Assembly (NCBI GenBank): GCA_020056895.1
Contig: JAGVGV010000604.1
Span: 1 to 5,246 of the forward strand
DNA length: 5,246 nucleotides
Reading direction: 5' to 3'
Source of the DNA: Deltaproteobacteria bacterium
GTDB taxonomy: Bacteria > Desulfobacterota > Desulfarculia > Adiutricales > JAGVGV01
The notes under the pieces were generated by a model. That model saw nothing but the letters and a program-made list of their open reading frames with translations, was not told where the DNA came from and did no database searches. Below, piece by piece: positions 1 to 5,246 of this stretch. Position 1 is the stretch's first letter, and each line of letters begins with the position of its first letter. A program made the translations under genes and the position numbers.

Positions 1-21
1 AGCATATCCCACCCCGGACCG

Positions 22-50
22 TTGTCAATCGGCCGCCCATCCGATACCTT
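22..50 (+). promoter_or_regulatory. candidate sigma-70-like promoter upstream of the membrane protein gene
   Basis: A -35-like TTGTCA (22-27, five of six to consensus) is followed after exactly 17 bp by TACCTT (45-50), which keeps only the T, A and final T of the -10 consensus. Transcription would start near 57 and give a leader of about 35 nt before the ATG at 92. The spacing is ideal but the -10 box is poor, so this is a weak call based on eye matching alone. Confidence 0.3.
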
Positions 51-78
51 TGTCGTGAATGAGATTGGGTGAACACGT

Positions 79-84
79 GGAGGA
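79..84 (+). promoter_or_regulatory. ribosome binding site that decides the start at 92
   Basis: GGAGGA lies 7 nt before the ATG at 92. The in-frame ATG at 59 has no purine-rich Shine-Dalgarno sequence before it, so the start at 92 is preferred and the protein loses 11 residues relative to the longest reading. Confidence 0.7.
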
Positions 85-91
85 CGGCATT

Positions 92-793
92 ATGGGCTCG
101 CGCGATGATTTTGGCGTAGCCCCCGGAGGGTTCTGGAACTGGTTCAGGCGTTGCACCGCCTGGCCAAGGTCGCGGCCCGAGGATGGACTGGTCTTTTTGC
201 GGGAACACCTCTTGTACGCGCTTCTTTTGGGCGGCGTTCCCTTGAGTTTGGCGGCCTTGTTGCCCAGCCTTTATTATTTTTTCCAGCATGGCTGGTGGGG
301 GATGGCCATCGTGGACGTGGGCCTGTTCGGATGGGCGCTGGGGTTGTTGATCCATCGGGGCTGGTCGTACCGAACCCGGGCCTTGGGGACCATCGTATTG
401 CCGTTCGCTTTGGGTACGGCGCTGATCTGGATCATCGGACCGATCAGCGGAGGGCCGCTGTGGCTTCTTTCCTTTTCCATCCTGACCGCGATATTATTGG
501 GCGGACGATGGACCTTGTTCTCTTTTGGACTCAACGCCGCCGTTTTTCTGTTATATGGGTGGGCTCTGACCGAAGGGGCGGAATGGACATCCGGCCCGGG
601 CCGGTTGGAACCGACCGAATTCGCGGTATTGGGTGCCAATTTCATTTTCCTGAACCTGGTGACCGGGTTGGCGCTTCTGGCCGTGTTCCAGGGGCTGGAA
701 GCTCAGGGGCTTCGGTGGGGGATCGGGATCCCGCCGCCGGCTATCCAACCGGACTCCAACCCACCTACGGTGGAACCAGCCCATTGGGATTAA
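92..793 (+). CDS. six-helix membrane protein resembling a histidine-kinase sensor module, no kinase domain
   Basis: This 233-aa integral membrane protein has a soluble N-terminus of about 38 residues (rich in Trp and Arg) and then roughly six hydrophobic segments near residues 40-64, 68-88, 98-117, 122-138, 140-159 and 177-201. It ends in a short Pro-rich tail (about 214-229). The order of features resembles the membrane sensor region found before PAS and kinase domains in many Desulfobacterota histidine kinases: a Pro-Ser-x-Tyr end of the first helix, a Gly-Trp-Trp-Gly loop, a Gly-Pro-rich turn around 117-123, and an Asn-Phe-x-Phe-Leu-Asn last helix ending in Gly-Leu-Glu. That resemblance is from memory. 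No His box, ATPase or PAS domain follows: the frame stops just where the signalling helix would begin, and no kinase remnant fits in the 71 bp after it. It may be a stand-alone sensor or anchor, or a relic of a kinase. No signal peptide is evident. I am sure it is a membrane protein and unsure of its function. Confidence 0.72.
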   Translation: MGSRDDFGVAPGGFWNWFRRCTAWPRSRPEDGLVFLREHLLYALLLGGVPLSLAALLPSLYYFFQHGWWGMAIVDVGLFGWALGLLIHRGWSYRTRALGTIVLPFALGTALIWIIGPISGGPLWLLSFSILTAILLGGRWTLFSFGLNAAVFLLYGWALTEGAEWTSGPGRLEPTEFAVLGANFIFLNLVTGLALLAVFQGLEAQGLRWGIGIPPPAIQPDSNPPTVEPAHWD

Positions 794-846
794 GCCGCCT
801 AGCGCCAGGCTTTAAAGCGTTACACGAAAAATTCAGATCGATAACC

Positions 847-854
847 GAGAGGAG
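847..854 (+). promoter_or_regulatory. ribosome binding site of the C1A peptidase gene
   Basis: GAGAGGAG lies 10 nt before the ATG at 865. It marks that ATG as the true start. The same frame is open upstream as far as 151, but that stretch overlaps the membrane protein gene and reads as non-protein-like Arg/Gly/Pro-rich sequence. Confidence 0.7.
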
Positions 855-864
855 CGTACGCCAA

Positions 865-2325
865 ATGTCCAAACCCTTCGTTCTCAGCAAGGCCGATGGT
901 TCCCAGCGGGCCCTTTCCGGGTATATGTTCGCCGCGCCCGGGGCCGACGCCAAAAAATACGGCGGTTCGGTGAAAAATCTGCCCCGCCGGGTGGACCTAA
1001 GGCCTCAAATGACCCCCGTGGAAAACCAGGGCCGGACCAACAGCTGCGTGGCCAACGCGGTGGCCGGAGCCTATGAATACCTGGCCAAGCGGCATCTGGG
1101 CGACGATTCCTACGACGTGAGCCGCATGTTCATCTATTACAACGCCCGATACTTGGGGGGGCGGGAGAACGTCAAGGACCAGGGATCGTACATCGGCAAG
1201 GCCATCCAGGGGTTGAAGGATTACGGCGCCTGTTCCGAAGTGACCTGGCCCTTCGCCGAAGAGGAGGTCAACGCCATTCCTCCCGATGAAGCCTATGACG
1301 AGGCCGCCCAATTCCTGGTGGAAGACATGGAACTGGTGCCCGTGGATATGAATGCCTGGAAAAGCTGCCTGGCCGAAGGGTACCCCATCATTTTCGGTAT
1401 CCGGCTGTACAAATCCTTTGATCAGCAAAGGAAAAAGGGGTTGGTTCCCATGCCCACATCCTCCGAAGCCACCCGGGGCGAACATGGCGGCCACGCCATG
1501 CTGGCCGTGGGGTATTCCGACCAGGACCGCGTGTTCATCGTCCGCAATTCCTGGGGCGAGCACTGGGGCGAAAACGGATACTGCTACATTCCGTACGATT
1601 ACCTGATGAACCCCAAATACAACCTGGGCGATTCATGGCGCATCAAACAATTGGAAAACCTGGACTTCGACCAGTCCACCTGGAGCGAGGACGAAGAATC
1701 CCTCTTGCCCGATTACGACAACGAACTGGCCAACATGTCCGACGAACACTTCCAGGAAATGATCGACGCCATGGGCGATTTTCCCCTGGAATACCGTCTG
1801 GGTCAGTTGTTCCTCACCGCCGCCGGATCGGACGCCGAAATTTCCGATGAGGAACTCGAAGGCATTACCCAATACATGGAAGATGCCCTGGAAAAACTCG
1901 GGTCCGACCTCAGCGCCAAAAAAGTCCTCCGACACGCGGTCAACAGCCTGGGCAATGAAGACCTCCTGGCCGAAACCGTGGTTCTGTTCAATCAGTTCCT
2001 TTCCAATGAAATGCTCGCCCGCATCTTCATTGATCTTCAGGAAGTGATCGGCGTGGACGAACTGTCCGAAGAGGAAGGCGCGTTCCTGTACCACCTGATG
2101 GAAATCTGGCAGTTGTCCGAGGATGAAGAGGATGACGGCGAGGATGAAGAGGAGGATGACGAATACGACGAGGATGAGGACGAGGAATACGAGGACGAAG
2201 AAGACGACGAAGAATACGACGAGGACGATGAGGAATACGACGAAGACGAGGAGGAGTACGAAGAGGAAGACGAGGAGGATGACGAAGACGAGGAGGAATA
2301 CGACGAGGAAGAGGACGAAAAATGA
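865..2325 (+). CDS. C1A (papain-family) cysteine peptidase fused to a TerB-like domain and a polyacidic Tyr-repeat tail
   Basis: The protein has 486 aa and three parts. (1) Residues about 36-260 are a papain-type peptidase. The oxyanion Gln is Q55 (Glu-Asn-Gln-Gly), the nucleophile C61 (Asn-Ser-Cys-Val), the catalytic His H210 in His-Gly-Gly-His-Ala-Met, and the Asn N228 in Arg-Asn-Ser-Trp-Gly. The entry motif Leu-Pro-x-x-Val-Asp-Leu-Arg-Pro is typical of bacterial C1 peptidases. All key residues are present, so it is probably active. (2) Residues about 305-417 are helical. Two acidic loops, Ser-Asp-Ala-Glu-Ile-Ser-Asp-Glu-Glu and Gly-Val-Asp-Glu-Leu-Ser-Glu-Glu-Glu, each precede a helix, the pattern of the two halves of TerB domains. 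(3) Residues 419-485 hold 60 Asp/Glu, six Tyr and one Gly. There is no signal peptide and no I29-type inhibitory propeptide, which suggests a cytoplasmic enzyme controlled in some other way. The substrate is unknown. The oxidoreductase gene follows after 29 bp and is probably co-transcribed. Peptidase call certain; TerB call moderate, by eye. Confidence 0.93.
   Translation: MSKPFVLSKADGSQRALSGYMFAAPGADAKKYGGSVKNLPRRVDLRPQMTPVENQGRTNSCVANAVAGAYEYLAKRHLGDDSYDVSRMFIYYNARYLGGRENVKDQGSYIGKAIQGLKDYGACSEVTWPFAEEEVNAIPPDEAYDEAAQFLVEDMELVPVDMNAWKSCLAEGYPIIFGIRLYKSFDQQRKKGLVPMPTSSEATRGEHGGHAMLAVGYSDQDRVFIVRNSWGEHWGENGYCYIPYDYLMNPKYNLGDSWRIKQLENLDFDQSTWSEDEESLLPDYDNELANMSDEHFQEMIDAMGDFPLEYRLGQLFLTAAGSDAEISDEELEGITQYMEDALEKLGSDLSAKKVLRHAVNSLGNEDLLAETVVLFNQFLSNEMLARIFIDLQEVIGVDELSEEEGAFLYHLMEIWQLSEDEEDDGEDEEEDDEYDEDEDEEYEDEEDDEEYDEDDEEYDEDEEEYEEEDEEDDEDEEEYDEEEDEK
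2119..2319 (+). repeat. low-complexity Asp/Glu/Tyr tract with 21-nt (7-residue) repeats
   Basis: This codes for peptidase residues 419-485. From residue 451 (base 2215) to 485 the tail falls into five heptads: YDEDDEE, YDEDEEE, YEEEDEE, DDEDEEE and YDEEEDE. Tyr stands first in four of them and is replaced by Asp in the fourth. The units before this are longer, with Tyr at 434 and 442 (8 and 9 residues apart). The DNA word GAATACGACGAGGA occurs exactly at 2161, 2212 and 2296, and with one mismatch at 2233. The last three copies are 21 and 63 bp apart, multiples of the unit. Almost every codon is GAN, so the coding strand is strongly purine-rich. The pattern suggests growth by in-frame slippage or unequal exchange. 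Confidence 0.9.
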
Positions 2326-2340
2326 CCCCTGTCGTTGACC

Positions 2341-2346
2341 AGGAGG
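2341..2346 (+). promoter_or_regulatory. ribosome binding site that decides the oxidoreductase start
   Basis: A perfect AGGAGG lies 8 nt before the ATG at 2355. An earlier in-frame ATG at 2322 overlaps the peptidase stop (ATGA, 2322-2325) and would add 11 residues. The Shine-Dalgarno match and the position of the first Fe-S cysteine seven residues after the later Met both favour 2355. Confidence 0.8.
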
Positions 2347-2354
2347 TTGTTCTT

Positions 2355-4259
2355 ATGAAGCTGATCAGCGCCTGCACCATGGATTGTCCGGACGGCTGTT
2401 CGTTTCTGGTCGAAACGCGGCCGGATGGAAGCCGCAAGGTCCGGGGAAACCCCGATCATCCCTTTACTCAGGGGTTTTGCTGCCCCAAAGGAGCGGGGTA
2501 TATCGACCGCTTTCTCCGGCGGCCGGACCGGATTTTAAGGCCCATGTTAAAGACCGGTGACGGATTCGAGGCCGTTTCATGGGAACGGGCGCTTTCGTTA
2601 TGCGCCGAAAAGATACAAAGCCTGAGAGATGACCCCCGGCGGATTCTCCATGCCAGGGGGCACGGCGCCCGAGGCATCCTCTGGAAGGCGTCGACCACCT
2701 GGTTCCGGACCCTGGGCGCCACGGGCCTCCGGGGCGCCTTGTGCGATGAAGCCGGCATCGAAGCCTCCACCAGGGATTTCGGCTCCCTGAACCACGACGA
2801 GTCGGAAGAGCTCTTGGGCGCCGCCCGGATCGTGAACTGGGGCAAAGATCCGGTCAAATCGTCCATCCACGTGGCCGCCTTGATCGGCCAGGCCCGAAAA
2901 AAGGGGGCCAGGGTTCTGACGATCACTCCGGGCGGGGACGAAACCGGCGCCCTGACCGACCACCGCATCCAGATCCGGCCGGGTACGGACCGGTTCCTAA
3001 CCACCGCCGTCATTCAGCTCATGAAGGAGGCCAAGGGCTTTGATCCCGCTCTTCTGGGCCGGGCGGCCAACGCGGATGCCTTTTTTTCCGCCATCGAGGC
3101 CTGGCCCCTCGAAAAAGCCTTGGAAATTTGCGGGGTTTCTCTGGCCGATGCCCGGGAGATCGCGGCCTGGTACTTGGGTGATGGACCCACGGCCACGCTG
3201 ATCGGCTGGGGGCTCCAACGGTACAAGCGGGGCGGGGAAACGGTCCGGTTCATCAACGCCCTGGCGTTCCTGACCGGGCAGGTGGGCCGGCGGGGGGCGG
3301 GGGTGTATTTCAACCTCCCTTCGGCCCGCAACCTGAAGGACCTGAACCCGGACGGTTCATACGGCCGCACCCTGGTACTGCCCGATCTGGCCCGGGAACT
3401 GGCCCAGGCCGATCCTCCCATTCGGATGGCCTGGATCGAAAGCCTGAACCTGGCCAACCAGGCGCCCGACGCGTACGGCGTGATCGCCGCCTTGCAAAAG
3501 ATCGATTTCGTCGTGGCCGTGGAAGCCTTTTGGAACGATACCGCGCTCCGGGCTCACCTGGTGCTCCCGCCGGCCTTGATGATGGAACGGGAGGACGTGG
3601 TGGGCGCGGCCGGCCACCATTACCTCAATCATTCCGGCCGGGCGTTCGATCCGCCGGCCGAAGTCCGGAGTGATTTTGAAATCCTGTCCGACCTGGGCCG
3701 CCGTCTTTCCCCGCCCATTTTGTTGCCTCCGGCTGAAGAATGCCTGATTCGGGGCCTGGAAAAAGTGGGCGGCGCGGCCGCTCTGACCGAACTTCGGACC
3801 AGGGGCTGGATGAAAACCCAGTGGCCCAGCCCCTCGTATGAGAATCTGATCTTCGACCATCCCGACGGCCGGTACCGCTTTCCCGAAACCCTGAACGGCC
3901 CCGAACCGGTGGACTCCGACTACCCCTTGCGCCTTCTGACTCTGGTGGATAAGCACAATCTGCATTCCCAAATCCCGGAAAAGGATCAGACCGGTCTGCC
4001 TACGGTCTGGGTGTCGCCCAACTGCCCCTGCGCCGCCGGCATCGATTCCGGCCGGCCCATCGATCTGGTCACTCGGCTCGGCCGCCTGCGCGCTCTATTG
4101 GCATGGGACGAAACCCTTCACCCCGAAGCCGTGGTTGTCCGGCGGGGCGGATGGCTGAAGCACGGCCGGGGCGTCAACCATCTGATCGAAGCCCACATCA
4201 CGGATATGGGCGAAAACGCGGCTCAGTACGAACAAGGAGCCCGGTTGGAAAAAGTTTGA
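2355..4259 (+). CDS. cytoplasmic molybdopterin (bis-MGD) oxidoreductase with N-terminal [4Fe-4S] site
   Basis: This 634-aa member of the DMSO-reductase superfamily binds a [4Fe-4S] cluster through C7, C11, C15 and C43 (Cys-x3-Cys-x3-Cys-x27-Cys, ending Cys-Pro-Lys-Gly). Further family marks are Trp-Gly-Lys-Asp-Pro at 162-166 (pterin-binding strand; Asp where many relatives have Asn), Pro-Gly-Thr-Asp at 209-212, a Leu-Pro-Pro...Glu-Arg-Glu-Asp-Val block near 420, and a C-terminal dinucleotide-binding domain from about 523 with Gly-Val-Asn and Thr-Asp-Met-Gly near the end. C130 (Leu-Cys-Asp-Glu-Ala-Gly) sits where the Mo/W ligand is expected. The Cys-x-x-Asp-Cys-Pro-Asp-x-Cys opening marks the poorly characterised branch that includes the Bacillus YyaE/YoaE type. 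There is no Tat signal, so it is cytoplasmic. No small Fe-S, membrane or chaperone subunit gene lies beside it, so its electron partner and substrate cannot be named. The family is certain; the reaction is unknown. Confidence 0.94.
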   Translation: MKLISACTMDCPDGCSFLVETRPDGSRKVRGNPDHPFTQGFCCPKGAGYIDRFLRRPDRILRPMLKTGDGFEAVSWERALSLCAEKIQSLRDDPRRILHARGHGARGILWKASTTWFRTLGATGLRGALCDEAGIEASTRDFGSLNHDESEELLGAARIVNWGKDPVKSSIHVAALIGQARKKGARVLTITPGGDETGALTDHRIQIRPGTDRFLTTAVIQLMKEAKGFDPALLGRAANADAFFSAIEAWPLEKALEICGVSLADAREIAAWYLGDGPTATLIGWGLQRYKRGGETVRFINALAFLTGQVGRRGAGVYFNLPSARNLKDLNPDGSYGRTLVLPDLARELAQADPPIRMAWIESLNLANQAPDAYGVIAALQKIDFVVAVEAFWNDTALRAHLVLPPALMMEREDVVGAAGHHYLNHSGRAFDPPAEVRSDFEILSDLGRRLSPPILLPPAEECLIRGLEKVGGAAALTELRTRGWMKTQWPSPSYENLIFDHPDGRYRFPETLNGPEPVDSDYPLRLLTLVDKHNLHSQIPEKDQTGLPTVWVSPNCPCAAGIDSGRPIDLVTRLGRLRALLAWDETLHPEAVVVRRGGWLKHGRGVNHLIEAHITDMGENAAQYEQGARLEKV

Positions 4260-4313
4260 TATGGGCCGGGATGGGAGGCATCGTGACGGGGGAAGGGGCA
4301 TGAAAACAAGTCA

Positions 4314-4392
4314 CGATCAAACAGACCCGGGCGAAGCATTCATCGCTCCGGTACCACATTTTTTACGAAATAGACCCGTGTTCGTTTGATCG
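4314..4392. repeat. 9-bp inverted repeat with a 61-bp spacer
   Basis: CGATCAAAC at 4314-4322 is matched exactly by its reverse complement at 4384-4392. The spacer also contains a short direct repeat, AGACCCG at 4323-4329 and 4372-4378. Pairing does not extend well inward, and the loop is long for a terminator. It could be a pair of protein-binding half-sites or chance; I see nothing that decides. Confidence 0.3.
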
Positions 4393-4429
4393 AGCCCTAT
4401 TTTGAGAGGCAACCAGCGGAATCACTGAT

Positions 4430-4464
4430 GGCGGGTCCCGGCGCCGAGGGAACCGGAACCCGCC
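4430..4464. terminator. candidate bidirectional terminator hairpin without a U-tract
   Basis: The arms 4430-4441 (GGCGGGTCCCGG) and 4453-4464 pair over 12 positions with one mismatch (4437 against 4457) around an 11-nt loop. The stem is very GC-rich and starts 25 nt after the hemB stop codon as read on the minus strand; it also lies about 170 nt after the oxidoreductase stop. Neither side has a run of T as a classic intrinsic terminator would. Its place between convergent genes supports a role in ending or protecting one or both transcripts. Confidence 0.5.
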
Positions 4465-4489
4465 GTAGGAAAAGGCTGTTTATCAGTCC

Positions 4490-5246
4490 CTATTCCAATA
4501 TGACCCCAGCCGGCAGGTCTTCGATTTTTCCATACCGCCCGGTCAGCAGCTTGGCGGCGTGGACGGCGTAATAGGTCAGGATCAGATCCGCGCCGGCCCG
4601 TTTGATGGCGGTCAGGCTTTCGATCATGGCCAGGGTTTCATCGATCAACCCCTGGGACGCGGCGGCCTTGATCATGGCGTATTCGCCCGACACCTGGTAC
4701 GCCGCCACGGGCAGATCGTACCGCAGACGGGCTTCCTTGATTACGTCCAAATAGGGCAGGGCGGGCTTGACCATGATGATGTCCGCGCCCTCCTCGATGT
4801 CCAGCTCGATCTCCTTCATGGCTTCGCGGAAATTGGCCGGGTCCATCTGGTATGCCTTCCGGTTGCCAAAGGAAGGGGCCGACGCGGCGGCTTCGCGGAA
4901 CGGGCCGTAAAAAGCCGAAGCGTATTTGGCCGCGTACGCCATGATGGGGGTTTGCGTGAACCCGTTTTCGTCCAGGGCTTGGCGGATGGCCGCCACCCGG
5001 CCGTCCATCATGTCCGATGGGGCGATCATGTCGGCTCCGGCCTGGGCATGGCTCACGGCCGCCCGGGCCAATAGTTCCAGCGTGGCGTCGTTGTCCACGG
5101 TGTGGCCGTGGATCAGACCGCAGTGGCCATGATCGGTGTATTCGCATAAGCATACATCCGTGATGACGCACATGTCCGGCAAAGCCGCCTTGATCCCCCG
5201 CGCCGCCTGTTGCACTCCGCCTTCCGGCGCCCAGGCTCCGGAACCG
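4490..5246 (-). CDS. hemB: porphobilinogen synthase (5-aminolevulinate dehydratase), 3' part, gene cut by the right edge
   Basis: HemB condenses two 5-aminolevulinate molecules into porphobilinogen, the shared early step of heme, siroheme and cobalamin synthesis, in the cytoplasm. About 251 residues are visible. The family is usually near 325, so some 75 N-terminal residues lie beyond the window; the GTG at 5215-5213 is an internal Val, because the family sequence continues unbroken to the edge (Ala-Trp-Ala-Pro-Glu-Gly-Gly). The metal motif Asp-Val-Cys-Leu-Cys-x-Tyr-Thr-x-His-Gly-His-Cys-Gly (5158-5117) has the three Cys of the zinc-dependent type, not the Asp set of the Mg type. The two Schiff-base lysines are present: Lys in Lys-Tyr-Ala-Ser-Ala-Phe-Tyr-Gly-Pro-Phe (4927-4925) and Lys in Met-Val-Lys-Pro-Ala (4768-4766). 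The C-terminus is intact, with a TAG stop at 4492-4490. It is transcribed toward the oxidoreductase gene. Confidence 0.97.
   Translation of the reverse strand, partial: GSGAWAPEGGVQQAARGIKAALPDMCVITDVCLCEYTDHGHCGLIHGHTVDNDATLELLARAAVSHAQAGADMIAPSDMMDGRVAAIRQALDENGFTQTPIMAYAAKYASAFYGPFREAAASAPSFGNRKAYQMDPANFREAMKEIELDIEEGADIIMVKPALPYLDVIKEARLRYDLPVAAYQVSGEYAMIKAAASQGLIDETLAMIESLTAIKRAGADLILTYYAVHAAKLLTGRYGKIEDLPAGVILE

Larger units (their letters stand above)
4260..4489. other. 230-bp convergent intergenic region
   Basis: This lies between the oxidoreductase stop and the hemB stop, which face each other. It holds a strong hairpin close to hemB (4430-4464) and a loose 9-bp inverted repeat (4314-4322 with 4384-4392). 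A 42-codon reading frame at 4261-4389 (inner ATG at 4300) is present but has no convincing ribosome site in front of the outer start and no recognisable product, so it is not called. I see no tRNA, insertion-sequence end or attachment site. Confidence 0.6.

Noticed and set aside
792..812. AAGCC...GGCTT short inverted repeat after the membrane protein stop
   Set aside because: Only five base pairs with an 11-nt loop and three T after it, overlapping the stop codon; too weak to call a terminator.
151..864. Open frame continuous with the peptidase gene, which would give a 724-aa protein
   Set aside because: It overlaps the membrane protein gene in another frame, reads as Arg/Gly/Pro-rich sequence without domain features, and the peptidase has its own ribosome site before 865. 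The openness is explained by high GC.
794..864. Possible separate promoter for the peptidase gene
   Set aside because: TTTAAA and TAACCG-like words are present, but no pair of -35 and -10 boxes with acceptable matches and spacing could be found.
2322..2354. Earlier start for the oxidoreductase at the ATGA overlap
   Set aside because: The ATG at 2355 has a perfect AGGAGG at the right distance, and family proteins begin only a few residues before the first Fe-S cysteine. The purines before 2322 are part of the acidic repeat.
2037..2459. Minus-strand frame with a long poly-Ser run
   Set aside because: It is the antisense reading of the GAN-codon tract (GAN reversed gives TC-rich, Ser-coding triplets). 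It has no gene-like start and no domain outside the run.
4261..4389. 42-codon plus-strand frame (inner ATG at 4300) in the convergent gap
   Set aside because: No proper ribosome site for the outer start, only a G-rich stretch before the inner one, no recognisable motif or membrane segment, and such a length is expected by chance.
4559..5074. Plus-strand open frame over the hemB region
   Set aside because: It is a shadow of hemB, whose metal motif, Schiff-base lysines and C-terminus are intact on the minus strand.

Overview
The window carries four protein genes of a GC-rich (roughly 60 % by eye), probably anaerobic bacterium. The mix fits the Desulfobacterota (sulfate-reducer type): a membrane sensor module of a kind I associate with histidine kinases of that group, a cytoplasmic bis-MGD molybdo/tungsto-enzyme without a Tat signal, and a zinc-type HemB. 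The taxonomic assignment is inferred from resemblance and codon style; there is no marker gene for it.

Layout, left to right. A weak sigma-70-like promoter (22-50) precedes a plus-strand gene for a six-helix membrane protein (92-793). This protein looks like the sensor half of a histidine kinase but has no kinase domain. After 71 bp comes a plus-strand gene (865-2325) for a three-part protein: a papain-family (C1A) cysteine peptidase with all active-site residues, a TerB-like helical domain, and a C-terminal tail of about 67 residues made almost only of Asp and Glu with regularly spaced Tyr. The last part of the tail is built on 7-residue (21-nt) repeats. Twenty-nine bp further on, behind a perfect AGGAGG, starts a gene (2355-4259) for a 634-aa molybdopterin oxidoreductase with an N-terminal [4Fe-4S] motif. 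A 230-bp convergent gap (4260-4489) holds a strong hairpin near hemB and a looser inverted repeat. The minus strand then carries the 3' part of hemB (4490-5246), which runs off the right edge.

The three plus-strand genes are close and co-directional, so they may form one transcription unit. The peptidase and oxidoreductase genes are the most tightly linked pair. HemB is a housekeeping tetrapyrrole enzyme on the opposite strand and need not be related functionally. The most unusual item is the peptidase-TerB-polyacidic protein beside an orphan membrane sensor module. This could be an envelope or stress-linked proteolytic system, but that is inference from domain content only.
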